A stretch of DNA of 64,000 bases from assembly GCF_036785885.1 (NCBI RefSeq), contig NC_092310.1, positions 930,001 to 994,000 on the forward strand. Reading direction: 5' to 3'. The stretch is from Coffea arabica (taxonomy: Eukaryota > Streptophyta > Magnoliopsida > Gentianales > Rubiaceae). The translations under genes were made by a program, and so were the position numbers. This document shows positions 34,641-47,773 of this stretch, piece by piece (the stretch's first letter is position 1; every line of letters starts with the position of its first letter). The notes below the pieces were generated by a model. The model ran no database searches. It saw only the letters and a list, made by a program, of their open reading frames with translations, and had not been told where the DNA came from.

Positions 34641-36837
34641 TATTACTATAGTTTAAAGGGTAAACTACAATTAAGTATATAGTTAGTCATGATTTTATTG
34701 CATTTAACCCCAACAATTAATGTTAGACATAGTGTATTCTAGTGCAAAAACTTCAATTATTATGAGCACTGGTTATGACACACCGAATGGGTATGGTAAT
34801 AATAAAAAATTATGATAAAAAATTAGTTTAAATGTCAAGCAGACAATGGTACTTGAAAATACTTTCACATGAGTGCTTAATAAATAGTTGGTAGTTTGTT
34901 TTACTGTAACCAATTTTGTTTTGAAAACCAATTTTGTTTCCAAAACTTTTAATAAATGAAAATTAAAGAATAGGAAACACTGGATAGATATGGTTTTGCA
35001 AAAACTTTGATATACCTATTGTGTATACAAATTCAAATTCATTTGCTTACTAATGAATTTGAATTTACGTCTAATTGAATTAATTATAAATAGGTAGTCG
35101 AAATCTGTCCATTTAATAGCCACTAATTAATTGATTTTATTCAACTACCCATTTGAAACTAATAAAATCACATATTCATTTGGATTAACATGATGAATAA
35201 GAGAGCAATGAAAAGTAGAGAAATGTCGAGGGGAAATGCTGCATGAACAGAGAATATAGAAGGAAAGGGAAATAATGTTGTGTTTTGCAATTACTATTAT
35301 TATTATATTAAAGGTAAATCCGCCAACTGCACATATAATTTAGGTATTCAGGCAAAATCTTAGAAATAGCTTTATTCAGGCAAAATATGCTCCAACTACA
35401 CATAAAAATGGCCCATTACACCAAAATTATTTATATTATTAAACAAATTCAACTCACATACATGTATAAGGGATATTTATGGAATAAACAATTAAGGGAT
35501 ATTATTATACTCCTATTTTTTTCACTTCACTCCCTCATGTAAAGTAATTTTTTTAATGTTAGCAAACTTCGTTGGAATTAAATTTGTATTATAAACCTTA
35601 GAGTCTTTGGAGTTTTGTATAGTTTTGCAAATGTTAGGAAATGCGGTATGAATATGTCAAAAACCTATAGGAGGTTTCTACAATTATGTCTAATTTTATA
35701 ATTAGCCAAAGCAAAAGGCTAGCAAATGCATGTACTATTTTACTTCAAGTAATAGCAAGTTTAATTCAAGTAATAGTAAGTTTTTATACATAAATAGTAA
35801 TTATTACTGATAACATGGCAAATTTGATTAATAATCAAGATTTACTGATTTATGGGATGCATGTACTATTTTACTTTAAAACTTATCTCAAACTAGTATT
35901 AGAAAGTTTATTTGAAATAACGATAAGATGTTTTATCAATGATTAAAACTTAGTACCTTAGTTAGTAAGTACTCATAATATACTCGTATAATACATGATT
36001 ATAGGTATAATTTAATTTTTTTTTGTACTTACATATTTTAAAATACTATGAAAAATAGTATGAACTAAACCTACTATCCAAAAAGTAAATTTCGGATATA
36101 TAGTAGTAATTCATTTTTAAAAAAATTAAGTTGCATATTTATTCCAATTTACGCTTGAAGATACATCGATCGGTGCTCTCTGGATGCTTTCAAACTCCGG
36201 TGAATGTTTTTAAACTAAATTCTAATGAAAGTAGTATCCAAAATAAAAAAATACTACTCGTATAAAAACACATCAATATAATTTCGCTAATAGCAATTAA
36301 ATTTGAAGTTTTAAAATATGCGTAAATAATAATTTAGTTTAAAAATATAATTAGTATGAAGAGTATAATTGGCATAAATAAGTGTATTCAGTAAGTCAAT
36401 ATTGTAAACCTCCCTTGAGGTTTCTCTTCATTTCGCTTAACACCCCTGGAGTTTTAAAAATATCACTAACCTACCTTACTTTTGTTGTTTGTGTAGCAAG
36501 ATTTTTAAATATCCGAACTGCCCTTTTGCTCACTAGATAAGAATATTCGTAAACTACTTTGTTTATTTGAAAAAAACTATCACCATTTACATGGTATTTC
36601 TTTTGTATTACTACTATATCATAATGCTATACAATCACGGACAAAACTATAAATTTGAAAAGTAAAAATGATATTTGACAACAAATACACTTGCATAGTC
36701 ATACCTCATTTGATCACAATCACAAAAACTACAAGAAAAACAAAATTCTATTTATTATAATTTAGAAATACATTATTGCATAGTTATCCATTATTCTAGG
36801 TTCAAGTGCACAGCAGTTTGCATTGACATTTGAAAAT
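34641..36837. other. AT-rich DNA with repeat fragments, no gene
   Basis: Contains another copy of the dispersed repeat (35880-36060) and single MULE-like ends near 35660-35695 (GGAGGTTTCTACAATTATG) and 36405 (CCTCCCTTGAGGTTTC). No reading frame or RNA gene is recognised. Confidence 0.45.
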
Positions 36838-38510
36838 CTAATCGGGGCCATAGGTCCCTTCTTCCCAAAGTTTTAAAAATTTTTAATTCATATTGTGTAA
36901 ATATTTGTGTAAAACAAAGTTAGCCCTCCTAATTTTTTATAATTTTAGTTTATATTATGAGAATATATATATACATATGTATATATGTGTGCATGTGTGT
37001 GTGAATTAACTACCTTTGAATTAATTTTTTATTAAAAAATTATTTATTTTTTACATCCCTTTATAATTTGTGAATGATTGTGAGAGTAAAATATATTATG
37101 ACAATAAGATACATTGAATTGTGAAAATTATAATTTAAACATGCTCCTAAATTTTGGATATTTGACTTTCGTAGTTGCGAATTTCTTAAATTAACGGTTA
37201 GCTATTACTATCAGTGATATGATAAGTGTCAGTAATAAATGTGAGATGTGAATTGGAATTTGCAGATATCATTTTACAGGGGTGGTTATTATCTGTTAGT
37301 TAAAGTTTAGGAGTTTGAATTTTATGGGTTAGTGGGAAAAGCGTGGGGGAAATGTGGGGAAAACATGAGCATGATTATAGGATTTGTAGGAGCGGTTACA
37401 GGATTAGTTAAGAGATAAACATTTCTTAATTATAAAAATATAAAATTCTATTAAAATAGCATTCAAACTTTTGACAATTTTGGAAGCTCCTTATCCAAAA
37501 CCCCCTCTGTAATACATATACCTATAGATGCTTTAGTAACGATAGTTATGGTAGCGAAATAATTTTTACTTAATATAACAGGTTGTTGTACTTTTAGCGA
37601 CCATTTGATTTATTGTTGGACCTATTCACCTAAATAGAATAACACCTAAAATTATGGAAGTAAGTTTCCCATTTAAAATAATAAGTTAAGCCTAATAGAT
37701 TAGTAACTTTTATACCTCAAAAGGTAAATTGGAATAAATATTAAACTTAATTTTTAAATAAATAGATTACTACTTTGTATCCCAAACTTACTTTTAAAAG
37801 AGTAAGTTTAGTTCAAATAACAGTAAGTTTTTATACATAAATAGTAATTCTTACTAATAACATGGTAATAAAAATGATTAAGGACAAAATTTACTATTTT
37901 TTGGAATACATGTACAATTTTTACATTAAAACCTTATCTCAAAGTAGTAGTAGGAAGTTTATTTGAAATAATGATAAGATGTTTTATTACTGATTAAAAC
38001 TTAGTATCTTAGTTAGTAACTACTCATAATATACCTGTATAATAAATGATTATATGTATTATTTAACAAACTAGGTTTAAAGGTTTTATTTAAAATAAAG
38101 TAATGATTTATTCATTATAAATTTAACACCTGAGGTTGGAATCCATAATTTATTCATTATAAATTTAATGCTTAAATTTATTAAATTTTTCATTTTATAT
38201 GCTTACAGTGTTTAGTTTCTCCGCCAAGTTTCGCGCCTTTTTCGCTGCCCTCACTTTCGTTTACGACCCTCTCACTTTGACAATTACTTATTTTAAGCAC
38301 TCTACATTTCATATTTACGCTTTGGAATCCCCTCAACTTTTGCTATCCCCTTTCCGCTTAACTTCAATGCCCAACAGGTCTTCAAGTTTCAGGTCACAAA
38401 AGACCATTACACGTGCCCATCCAACACACTTTTCCTACCATTTGTGGCCACAATCATATCGCAGCAACTTTCCACACCTCTTCTCTGACTACTAGACATA
38501 CCGCAGCAAC
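36838..38510. repeat. Block X, copy 2
   Basis: Direct copy of 30012-31650. The sequence after it (38520-38700) weakly resembles 58960-59105, the flank of CNL gene 2 (GTTGCCGACAATT..., AACAGCAGGC..., CTCTGATTCC). Confidence 0.85.
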
Positions 38511-38706
38511 ATCCCTAAAGATGTCACGAATGAACTTTTCTTTTACCACTTTACCGTGACTTCCTGGAAGTGGCCGACAATTTGTAGCCACACTTTCTTG
38601 CCAACAAGTTGTCACATCTGCAGCATATAGCCAACCTTCAACTTGCAGCTAAAACAGCAGGCGCTCTGATTCCTTCTTGTCATCTTGCAAGTCTAAATTT
38701 TTTTTT

Positions 38707-40222
38707 TCAACAGTAAATAATAAACACATACACCCAGAATTTAAGAAAACTCCACAAATTTACTCAAAAGGCAATTGTTGACTTATGAGTAAACCTGAGG
38801 ACCTTAAATCCTACACACACATACTTATCACCATCGATGTGGGAACAAGGATTTTTGGGGGAAAGGAAATTGGGAAGGCAGCTTAAGAGCTGTGACTACG
38901 AACTCACTAACCTACACACCACTCTCCTGTTTTTCCTTGTCTTTCAAGAGTAAATAATAAACACACACACCTAGAATCTTTTGGGCTCTGAGAGAGCCAA
39001 ACTCGGGGAGAGTTTAACCATGAGTTAGAATGGGAACCACAACCATGGGTTTGACACCACATCCAACCCAAAACCTTAAGGCCTTGGGTCTATGGATCAT
39101 TCCCACTTATATGTTCCTTATTCTACTCATCTCTTTCCGATGTGGGATATTGATTCACACTTGATATCCCAACAATCTCCCCCTCAATTGTGAATCTCTT
39201 CCACATCGGACCTCTCTCCCTAGCCCATCCACTCCATCAAGCCCACTTCAATCTGAAGTGTACGATTCTTACTCAAGAGCCCACATGCCCTTGCCTCACT
39301 GCAGGCCTGCATGATTTTTTTTCCCCGCTCTTATCCAAGCCACGTCTTACCACTCCCACTGCCTTTTTATCCTGGAGTCAATGCCCAGCCGAACCATCGG
39401 CTCTGATACCACTTGTTGGGCTCTGAGAGAGCCAAACTCGGGGAGAGTTTAACCATGAGTTAGAATGGAAACCACAACCATGGGTTTGACACCACATCCA
39501 ACCCAAAACCTTAAGGCCTTGGGTCTATGGATCATTCCCACTTATATGTCCTTATTCTACTCATCTCTTTTCGATGTGGGATATTGATTCACACTTGATA
39601 TCCCAACAGAATCTAAGATAACTCCACAAATTTATGCAAAAGACAATTGCTGACTTATGAGTAAATCTGAGGACCTTAAATCCTACACACACATACTTAT
39701 CACCATCGATGTGGGAACAAGGATTTTTGGGGGAAAAGGAATTGGGAAGGCAGCTTAAGATCCGTGACTACGAACTCACTAACCTACACACCACTCTTCT
39801 GTTTTTCCTTGTCTTTCAAGAGTAAATAATAAACACATACACCCATAATCTAAGGTAATTCCACAAGTTTACTCAAAAGGCAATTGCTGACTTATGAGTA
39901 AACCTGAGGACCTTAAATCCTACACACACATACTTATCACCACCGATGTGGGAACAAGGATTTTTGGGGGAAAGGGAATTGGGAAGGCAGCTTAAGAGCC
40001 GTGACTACGAACTCACTAACCTACACTCCACTCTCCTGTTTTTCCTTGTCTTTCAAGAGTAAATAATAAACACACACACCCATAATCTAAGGTAACTCCA
40101 CAAATTTATTCAAAAGGCAATTGCTGACTTATGAGTAAACCTGAGGACCTTAAATCTTACACACACATACTTATCACCACCGATGTGGGAACAAGGATTT
40201 TTGGGGGAAAGGGAATTGGGAA
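38707..40222 (+). repeat. Tandem array, about 237 bp x 3.7, split by a TRIM
   Basis: Units start TAAATAATAAACACA at about 38715, 38951, 39823 and 40060. Once the 630 bp TRIM and its duplicated 5 bp are removed, the spacing is 236-237 bp. Each unit has GATGTGGGAACAAGGATTTT and ACTTATGAGTAAA segments. The related locus at 59105-59112 lacks the whole array. Confidence 0.92.
38979..39608 (-). mobile_element. TRIM retrotransposon (630 bp, minus strand)
   Basis: LTRs 38979-39174 and 39414-39608 (about 195 bp) are nearly identical, with canonical TGTTGGG...CCCAACA ends (the left TG is mutated to TT). A 5-bp target duplication, GAATC, is at 38974-38978 and 39609-39613. GCTCTGATACCA at 39400-39411 is a perfect complement of the tRNA-iMet primer site. 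A polypurine tract (GAGGGGGAGAT on the minus strand) lies at 39175-39185. The interior is about 240 bp and non-coding. The size and layout define a terminal-repeat retrotransposon in miniature. Confidence 0.93.
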
Positions 40223-40659
40223 GTAGTTTCTCTTTTATTCGTTTTATTTTTTTTACTCCTTCCCGATTTATTTTTTTATTTTAAAATGTCTCAAAATATT
40301 TATTATTTTATTAAACTCAAATTTACTTTTAATCTCTTTCTTTAAATGTTATTTTCACATTAATCAATATTTGGCACTAAATCCAAGTTTAAAATTTTGA
40401 ATTTTTGAGAATAATTTTAGAAACAAATCCCCTAACATCACCGTCAAGTTACTTACTATTTTTAAAAAAAATTTAAATCCTAAAATGAGACAAATAATTT
40501 GAAGTGGAGGGAGTATTATTTTAATTTCCATCTGTTTTGCATGTATACTCAAATATAATGATGATTTCTCAATGGAATTTTGGTACTTTGTATTGCATTT
40601 TGTTACCCCCCCCCAAAAAAAAACCCCACAAACTCAATAGTGCAAAATCGTCCTATTGA

Positions 40660-40660
<1 letters not shown>

Positions 40661-40702
<42 letters not shown>
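40661..40702. repeat. (TA)n microsatellite
   Basis: About 40 bp of TA. The equivalent site in copy 2 (near 59650) has only a few TA units. Confidence 0.95.
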
Positions 40703-40705
<3 letters not shown>

Positions 40706-41638
40706 ATAATGAACAAAAAGGATTAATCACTAGAGGGAAGATTTTGTACAAAAGAACAATTGCTAACTGCTAATGATATAAATACACACCAATTAAACAT
40801 AGCAAGTAATATGGACTTGACTCAATTAAAATACTCCCTTCGTCTTCCAGGTGGTCATGCGTTTTTGAATGATAATCACAAGATTGTGACAAAATATGTG
40901 GAACCCAAAAGGATGAAATTTCTCCTCCTAACCACTTTTGAGGGCCGTGGCTTGTCGGCATTCTCACTTGAATTGCCTTTGTTGCGGGGGCCTTCATGTT
41001 CTCTGATTGAATGTTTGCGTGGGCACCAATATATCTCACACACGTTACAAATAATTTATTGATTATATTATCAACATATATTTTAAATTTTTTTATATTA
41101 TATATATTATATTTATAAGAATACTATCGTGTTGTTTTTCAAAAAATTATTCCAAATAATCTACTATCTAAACACGCTCATAATATCCACCCAAGAGCGA
41201 TAAGAAATTGCTTTTGGCTCCTCGCAATTAAATTGAAATAAAGTAAAGGGTCAGTTAGCACTAATCTCCAATGTAATTAGGGATAAGTTGCGCTTTGCCC
41301 ACTTGAGTTTATTTTATCATCACTAAACAGAAACACACCTCTTCTTTTAAGATTAGCTATTTCGCTTCTTGGTTCAAAATAGAGACGCACAATGATAGTC
41401 TCCTTAGCGTCTCAATAATCAAACTCGTGATCTCAAATTAATCGAACTTTTGTTTTTTGAAATAGATAATAGTCATTGAATTATTGAAACTTTTACTCCC
41501 TCTTTCCATTGTTAATGTCATGTTTTTACACTTTTGCTCTCCCAAATAAGAGTCATTACAAAAGTCAAACAACTTTTAATACTACTTTTCATTTAGACCC
41601 TTCACCAATATTTATAAGATTTCATCAATTAACTATAA

Positions 41639-42592
41639 GGGATAATTTCAGAAACCTCCTTTGAGGTTTTTGATAATTTCACTCAGCTCCCCTCAGGTTT
41701 AAAAAATTACACTTACCTCCCTTGATATAGTAAAATGCCTATAATGCCCTCCACTTGGTTGAAAATTTTAAATTTAAGGCGATAAATTTACAAAACCCAA
41801 AAAAAAATTTATTTTTCTATCTCTTGTCTATTTTCACTCGTTTCTTTTTCAGTTAATATAACCTCTTTTTATTATCTTCAATTTTGTGGATACTAGCAAA
41901 TTGAAATTATAAAATCAACAGAAGGAGTAGATTATGTGTCAAATTAGAAAGAAATAAAGAGAGTCGTAGTGATAGAGAAATAAATAATGAAATTGATGAT
42001 TGAAATAGGAAAAAGAGCTAAAGATGTTGAATTTATCATATTTTGTTTATTGTTAAAATTTTTTTAATAAAATGTCAATAATTACATAAGGATTTCTTTC
42101 ATTTGATTAGAAACTTTTTATTATGATTTTATTATGGAGGTGGAATTTATTTTCTATATTTGAGATATTAATATTTTTAAGACCATTGAAGGGTTGTAAT
42201 AGCAGTTCTAAGTGAGATTAATTTGTATTGAAAAGGTATTTGAGCATTGATATTTAATTTTGGGATATAAAATTGGTTGTCAATGGGGTTTGTGTGTGCT
42301 ATGCATGTAAATTGGGATCCTTTGGACTGCTATTTAGTTTTAAAACTTATACTTGAATGATTGCTAAAAATTAGGTTTATCGATTTGTGCAAAGTGTTGA
42401 AAAAAATAATTGAATATACTATATTTTTCTTAGTTTAAAGGGCAATTTAGGAATTCTGTGAGAAAATCTATATTGTTGGACCTATATTGTTACTAAAAAG
42501 TAAAAATAGGGGAGGTATATGTAATTTTGAAAACCTAGAGGGAGCTCTCTGTAATTTTTAAAAATCTTAGGAGAGGTTTGTGAAATTATCCC
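41639..42592. mobile_element. TIR element related to the MULE-like family (copy in block E)
   Basis: Ends GGGATAATTTCAGAAACCTC and, on the other strand, GGGATAATTTCACAAACCTC. It is about 954 bp with no transposase. The partner copy is 60476-61435. No clear target duplication was found, so the superfamily rests on similarity to the element at 437-1677. Confidence 0.65.
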
Positions 42593-42949
42593 TTTTTTTA
42601 AATGTCAAGAGTGTATAATATATTTGAAAGTTTATCAAAGTTTTTTGTAAGTTACAAAGATAATTGGGTCTGCCTGGGTTGGTTTTATCTGAATAATTAT
42701 GTAAAAAAAAAAAAAAAAACTTACCCCACATGTTTTGATCCCAATCAAATTGATTGATATATTTGGAATGCTACTAGTACAATATAAAAGATACAACATG
42801 TGGGACGCGTAAAGATCAGCATAATCTTACATTTACACATCGACCACTTCAGTCCGCTGCAGGGACCAATTACTTATAATATTGCTGAAAAAAAAATCGA
42901 AAGAGTAGTGCTCTGACAATTCCAAAGAGTAGTACTTTATAGTTAAAAA

Positions 42950-44940
42950 AGGACGGACCCGTTAAAAGCAGAACTCCAAGCTAACAGAGCTGAGACTGGA
43001 AAAATGTGAAGCATTTATCAATTAGTATCATGGACAAAGAGAAACAAGTAACGCAAATGACGTTTTCTCTACTTCAAATATATGTGTTATGAGCTAATTT
43101 ATAAATCATTTACACATTTTTTTATTTTTTTAATTTAGACGTCCAAATCGATGGTTTGCCAACTAAAAAGATACAACATGATAAAATTTATATGTAAAAT
43201 TGTTTGTATTATTTTTAAGTCACTGCAAAAGGTATTCTCACGGTTATGAATTATTGCAAGTTTTTTTTTAAGAGTAGTGTAAACGATTCATAATTTTAAG
43301 TAATTTAACATTTTTTGTCCAAACCAATGACATAAAAATTATTAAAGAGTTTTTTTGATCTTGTTACCAACTCTTAGATTTTCATTAAAGAACTACATCA
43401 ATCAATTTACAAAAGATAAGCAACAAATTTGGTGTGTTATGACAATTAAAAAATCGCAAGAAAGGACAAATTTGGAATGAAATTATACTCTCTCTCTCTC
43501 TCTCTCTCAAAATGAGTTTTTTAATATTATATTTTGAAATGGATTTCAAATGTTACAAAACGCTTAAAACAAGAGAGCCAAATGAGATTTTTTAAAGTTT
43601 GAGGGCACTGAGTGAAATTGTCAGGTTTCTGAAATTATCCTTTTTAATTTGCTGATTGCCTGGTTATTGAGAAACTTTTTTTTTTTTTGGTAAGTATTGC
43701 GAAACTAGTTGGAAGGTTAAAAATGATTTCTACTTTCATTTGGAACGATGTCGTCTGGGCATTTTTGTCTCAACGGATCATTCCACAAAGTTGTTGAATA
43801 GTCATGGATTGACATTTCAATGAGCCCACAAGGGACCAATTCAGTAACTTCTAGTAGTTGGAGGTATAATTATGCAATTTATTGCTGCTACTTAACTCTA
43901 AATTCGTATAACTCTTTTATTTTGTGAAACAAAAGGTCACATAGATATAGTGGGGGAAGGGGGGATTTGGCACCTAATGCAACCACATTACTTGAAACCT
44001 GTAAAAAACACACTGACCTATCTATCAAGAAGCTTTTGAGTGTTTGGAGCATTATAGCATCTATAATAAGCAAAGAATCCAATTTTGTGGCCGTTCTGTG
44101 GAAAAAAAAAAATCTGAATGATTGTACGTACAATAATGTAGTAACCACCCGATCAGGCTTTACTTGTCAATTTGTTGTTTGAGACTCTATAAATGAATGT
44201 AACAACCGGTGGGATGAAAATTATTTAGTTGTGATGTATTTGCTAATTTTATTGAAATAAAAAGTGTATAGAATAGAAAAAAAGAAAAGAAAAGAAAAGA
44301 AAATTGGAGTTGTTGCTGCTTTTACTACACATTTAAAAATCTTGTTTGGAATCTTGAAACTTGTATTTACTTTGTTTAATTTGTAATATCATTGAGAGTT
44401 AAATACCTTAAACTTTACACAACAAAGAGTGTTGAGTCCAATATCGTGGAGAATTGGTTAAAAGAAATTGTGATGAATGAATGTTGGGTAAGAATAACTT
44501 GAGCAATGCATTTTTTCAATCCTATCACAAAAAGGGCATTAATACAAATTTCTTGTTTTGTTAAATCTTTTGGCTAAGGAAGCTGAAAAAGTGTAACTTT
44601 AATGGATTTAAAAGTTCTCAACTATTTTTAGGTCTAATTGCTTGAGACAATTTTATGGCCAAGACTAACCTTGACACTTGTTTACCTATTCATTACAATC
44701 CAAGCACATGCCAAAATTGCATTCCAAGTAGTGGTAGGAAATGATTTGCTGGCAAATTTGAATATTTTGTTCAATTGCATGGAAGTTGCTTGGCATTTTC
44801 ACATGAAGTTTCTTGGTGCTGGGGCCGTCATCTGCTCTCATTGAATGCTGGGGCCTGCTGTATGGAAAACAATCTAAATGATTGTACGAGTAGTAGTACA
44901 GTATCCAGCCAAGAGGGTTTTTCTAATCAAATTATAATAA
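42950..44940. other. AT-rich intergenic DNA, no gene seen
   Basis: A (CT)n run is at about 43488-43509 and a GAAAA run near 44280-44305. A single MULE-like end (AGGTTTCTGAAATTATCC) lies near 43625-43642. A piece around 44770-44850 is distantly similar to 40950-41020. No supported gene. Confidence 0.45.
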
Positions 44941-44952
44941 GGTAAAGCGTAA

Positions 44953-45874
44953 TTTTTCATGCACTGTTAATGTATATATTATCTGATCTAAATGTATATG
45001 AATCGTATTAATTTGAATTTAAAAATTAAATTTTATATATATAATATGGATCTATACTTATTAGTGTATATATTATTACTGTCTGAAAAATTTACCCCAA
45101 AAAGCAAAGGGATAATTATACTAAACCACAGCAAAGTAAAGGGCGGCTATTAGGATGAAATTTAACTCTATAAAGACGAACTTCTACCGAAAAAGTTTTC
45201 CTATAATATTGAATTGCCTATGCAGCTTCTTTTGGATCAAACAAGTCTAGCAATATGCAAGGTACCAAAGGATTAGACTTGGAATTCGACTCTACAAAGA
45301 CTCCTATAATATTGAATTGTCTATGCACCTTCTTTTACATCAAATAAGTCTAGCAATATGCAAAGTACCTATGCAAAGGTATTAAATTTGTTTATTGGGT
45401 AAGTGATTTCCAAATTTTTCATGCACTGTTAATGTATATATTATCTGATCTAAATGTATATGATATCGTATTAATTTGAATTCAAAAATTAAATTTTATA
45501 CATATAATATGGATCTACACCTATTAGTATATATATTATTACTGTCTGAAAAATTTACTCCAAAAAGCAAAGGGATAATTATACTAAACCACAGTAAAGT
45601 AAAGGGCTATTAAGATGAAATTTAACTCTATAAAGACGAACTTCTACCGAAAAAGTTTTCCTATAATATTGAATTGCCTATGCACCTTCTTTTGGATCAA
45701 ACAAGTCTAGCAATATGCAAGGTACCAAAGGATTAGACTTGGAATTCGACTCTACAAAGACTCCTATAATATTGAATTGTCTATGCACCTTCTTTTACAT
45801 CAAATAAGTCTGGCAATATGCAAAGTACCTATGCAAAGGTATTAAATTTGTTTATTGGGTAAGTGATTTCCAAA
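44953..45874. repeat. 461-bp tandem duplication
   Basis: 44953-45413 and 45414-45874 are near-identical direct copies starting TTTTTCATGCACTGTTAATG. Within each unit a segment of about 100 bp (CCTATAATATTGAATTG...AGCAATATGCAA) is itself repeated, giving a nested structure. Non-coding. Confidence 0.92.
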
Positions 45875-46766
45875 TTAGTTATTGCAAAAATTGGCCAATA
45901 AAAGAAATCATTGTATGCAATGCCAAAATACTAAACAGGTCATCTTAGTAATCAGATTGTCCATCTATACTCAAAATTTCAAACTTTTGAGGTCCATTAT
46001 CGTAATTGTTTACCAAATCATAATTGAGTAATTAAATTTTGTATGCCAAAGTCAGATTTTGCTGTTTCATTTTAAAATTAATTGGAAGAGATATAACAAC
46101 AAAACAATTCCTCAAGACTAATATTAATCTCCATCACAATTAAAAACAGGTAGATATATGATCTTTTCATTTTTAGATATGCTAGAAAATACGTGCGTTG
46201 CATGTCGGTTGATAACTTGTTCATGAATTTAAGTTAAAATGATTAACTTAGAGATTACTAATTTTATTGCAATAGAATTTTTTGGATGGAATAGAGTTTA
46301 CGAACATAGCTCAACTGTACAAAAATCTCAATGATTACTTTATAAGGAGGACCCTACCCATTACCGCACCCATAAGAAGGAATATTGGAATATGAAATTC
46401 TTTTTTGGAGAAAAAAAAACTATTACTTCTTGTTTTTATATCCTTTAGGAAAAAGGGACCTATAAGCATAGTTATTAAATCCGATCCGGACCGGTTCTCT
46501 AATTAGACCATTTTTACAAGCGAACCGTTGACTTTTCAAGTTAAACAATACAAATTAGAACTGCTCATGACTTCGAGACCTTCTATTTATATTTATAAAA
46601 ATAATCTTTCGCTGGAATAGGAAGGGATTGGGTGGTATGGGGAGAGAAAATATAAGTGAGAAATCTTGAATTTGAAACCTTTCATTTATATTTAAAAAAA
46701 AAAAAAACTTGAACAATGCATTTTTTTAAGAGTAAATCTTATATACACCGACAGCGTATAAAATAT
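45875..46766. other. AT-rich DNA up to the duplication breakpoint
   Basis: No gene. Just before the breakpoint, AATCTTATATACACCGACAG resembles sequence common at the ends of plant MITEs. Confidence 0.4.
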
Positions 46767-46770
46767 CACT

Positions 46771-47685
46771 TTGAAACTGCAGTTAAATAGTGAATTTGAA
46801 ATGAAAGATTTGGGAGCAGCTAAGAAAATTCTTGGCATGGATATCAAGCGAGATCGAGGAGTAGGGAAGTTGTTATTGACCCAGAAAAATTACCTTGAGA
46901 AAGTTTTGGAGCGTTTTGGCATGAAAGATGCTAAACCAGTATCTACTCCTCTTGCTAGCCATTTTCGGCTATCTGCTGCTCAATCACCAAAATCAGATGA
47001 AGAGGAAGATTATATGGCACGGGTTCCTTATTCCAGTGCAGTCGACAGTGTTATGTATGCAATGGTTTGTACTCGTCCAGATATTGCACAAGCAGTCAGT
47101 GTTGTTAGCAGATATATGTCTTGCCCTGGTAAAGCACATTGGCAAGCTGTGAAGTGGATTCTCAGATACTTGCGAGGTACTTCAAATGCATGTTTGGAGT
47201 TTGGAAGAAATAATAACACTTTGGTTGGTTTTGTAGACTCAGACTACGCTGGGGATCTTGACAGGAGAAGATCACTTTCAGGCTATGTATTTTGCATTGG
47301 CGGTTGTGCTGTTAGTTGGAAAGCTACTCTACAACCTGTCGTAACTTTGTCTACTACTGAAGCAGAATATATGGCTGTGACCGAGGCAATCAAAGAAGCT
47401 TTGTGGTTGAAGAGTTTATTTAGCGAGCTAAGTCTATATCAAGGTGTTACTGATATTCACTGTGATAGTCAAAGTGCCATACACTTGACTAAAGATCAGA
47501 TGTATCATGAGAGGACGAAACATATTGATGTGAAGTATCACTTCATTCGGGATATCATTGCTGAGGGAAAAGTCCTTATTCAGAAAATCAATACTAAGGA
47601 CAATCCAGCCGATATGTTTACGAAACCTCTTCCAGTTTACAAGTTCAAGCAGTGCTTGGATTTGGTTGGTGTTCATTGTTGGTGA
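46771..47685 (+). pseudogene. Partial copia RT-RNase H frame
   Basis: 304 codons in the same frame as the parent pol, starting just after the YVDD block (KLQLNSEFEMKDLGAAKKIL) and running through the RNase H domain (FVDSDYAGDLDRRRSLSGY) to the normal stop. No start codon or promoter of its own is seen, so it is a fragment without expected function. Confidence 0.93.
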
Positions 47686-47773
47686 TTTAAGCCCATTGGG
47701 GTTTATGTGGAGAAGGTGGAGCAGTTTTACTATTATCGATGGTGGGATTCAAAATTATGCCAAGGTGGAGATT

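Larger units (their letters stand above)
40228..42945. repeat. Flank block E, copy 1 (partner 59112-61812)
   Basis: Direct match to 59112-61812, the upstream region of CNL gene 2, starting CTTTTATTCGTTTTATTTT and ending GAGTAGTACTTTATAGTTAAA. Copy 1 has a longer (TA)n run and about 120 bp before the internal TIR element that copy 2 lacks. No intact gene is present; the 100-codon frame at 40760-41062 is broken in copy 2. Confidence 0.9.

Noticed and set aside
39400..39411. GCTCTGATACCA considered as part of a tRNA gene
   Set aside because: It is the complement of a retrotransposon primer-binding site next to an LTR; there is no cloverleaf around it.
40760..41062. 100-codon plus-strand frame in block E
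   Set aside because: The partner copy near 59718-60020 has substitutions and indels that break it, and composition is not protein-like.
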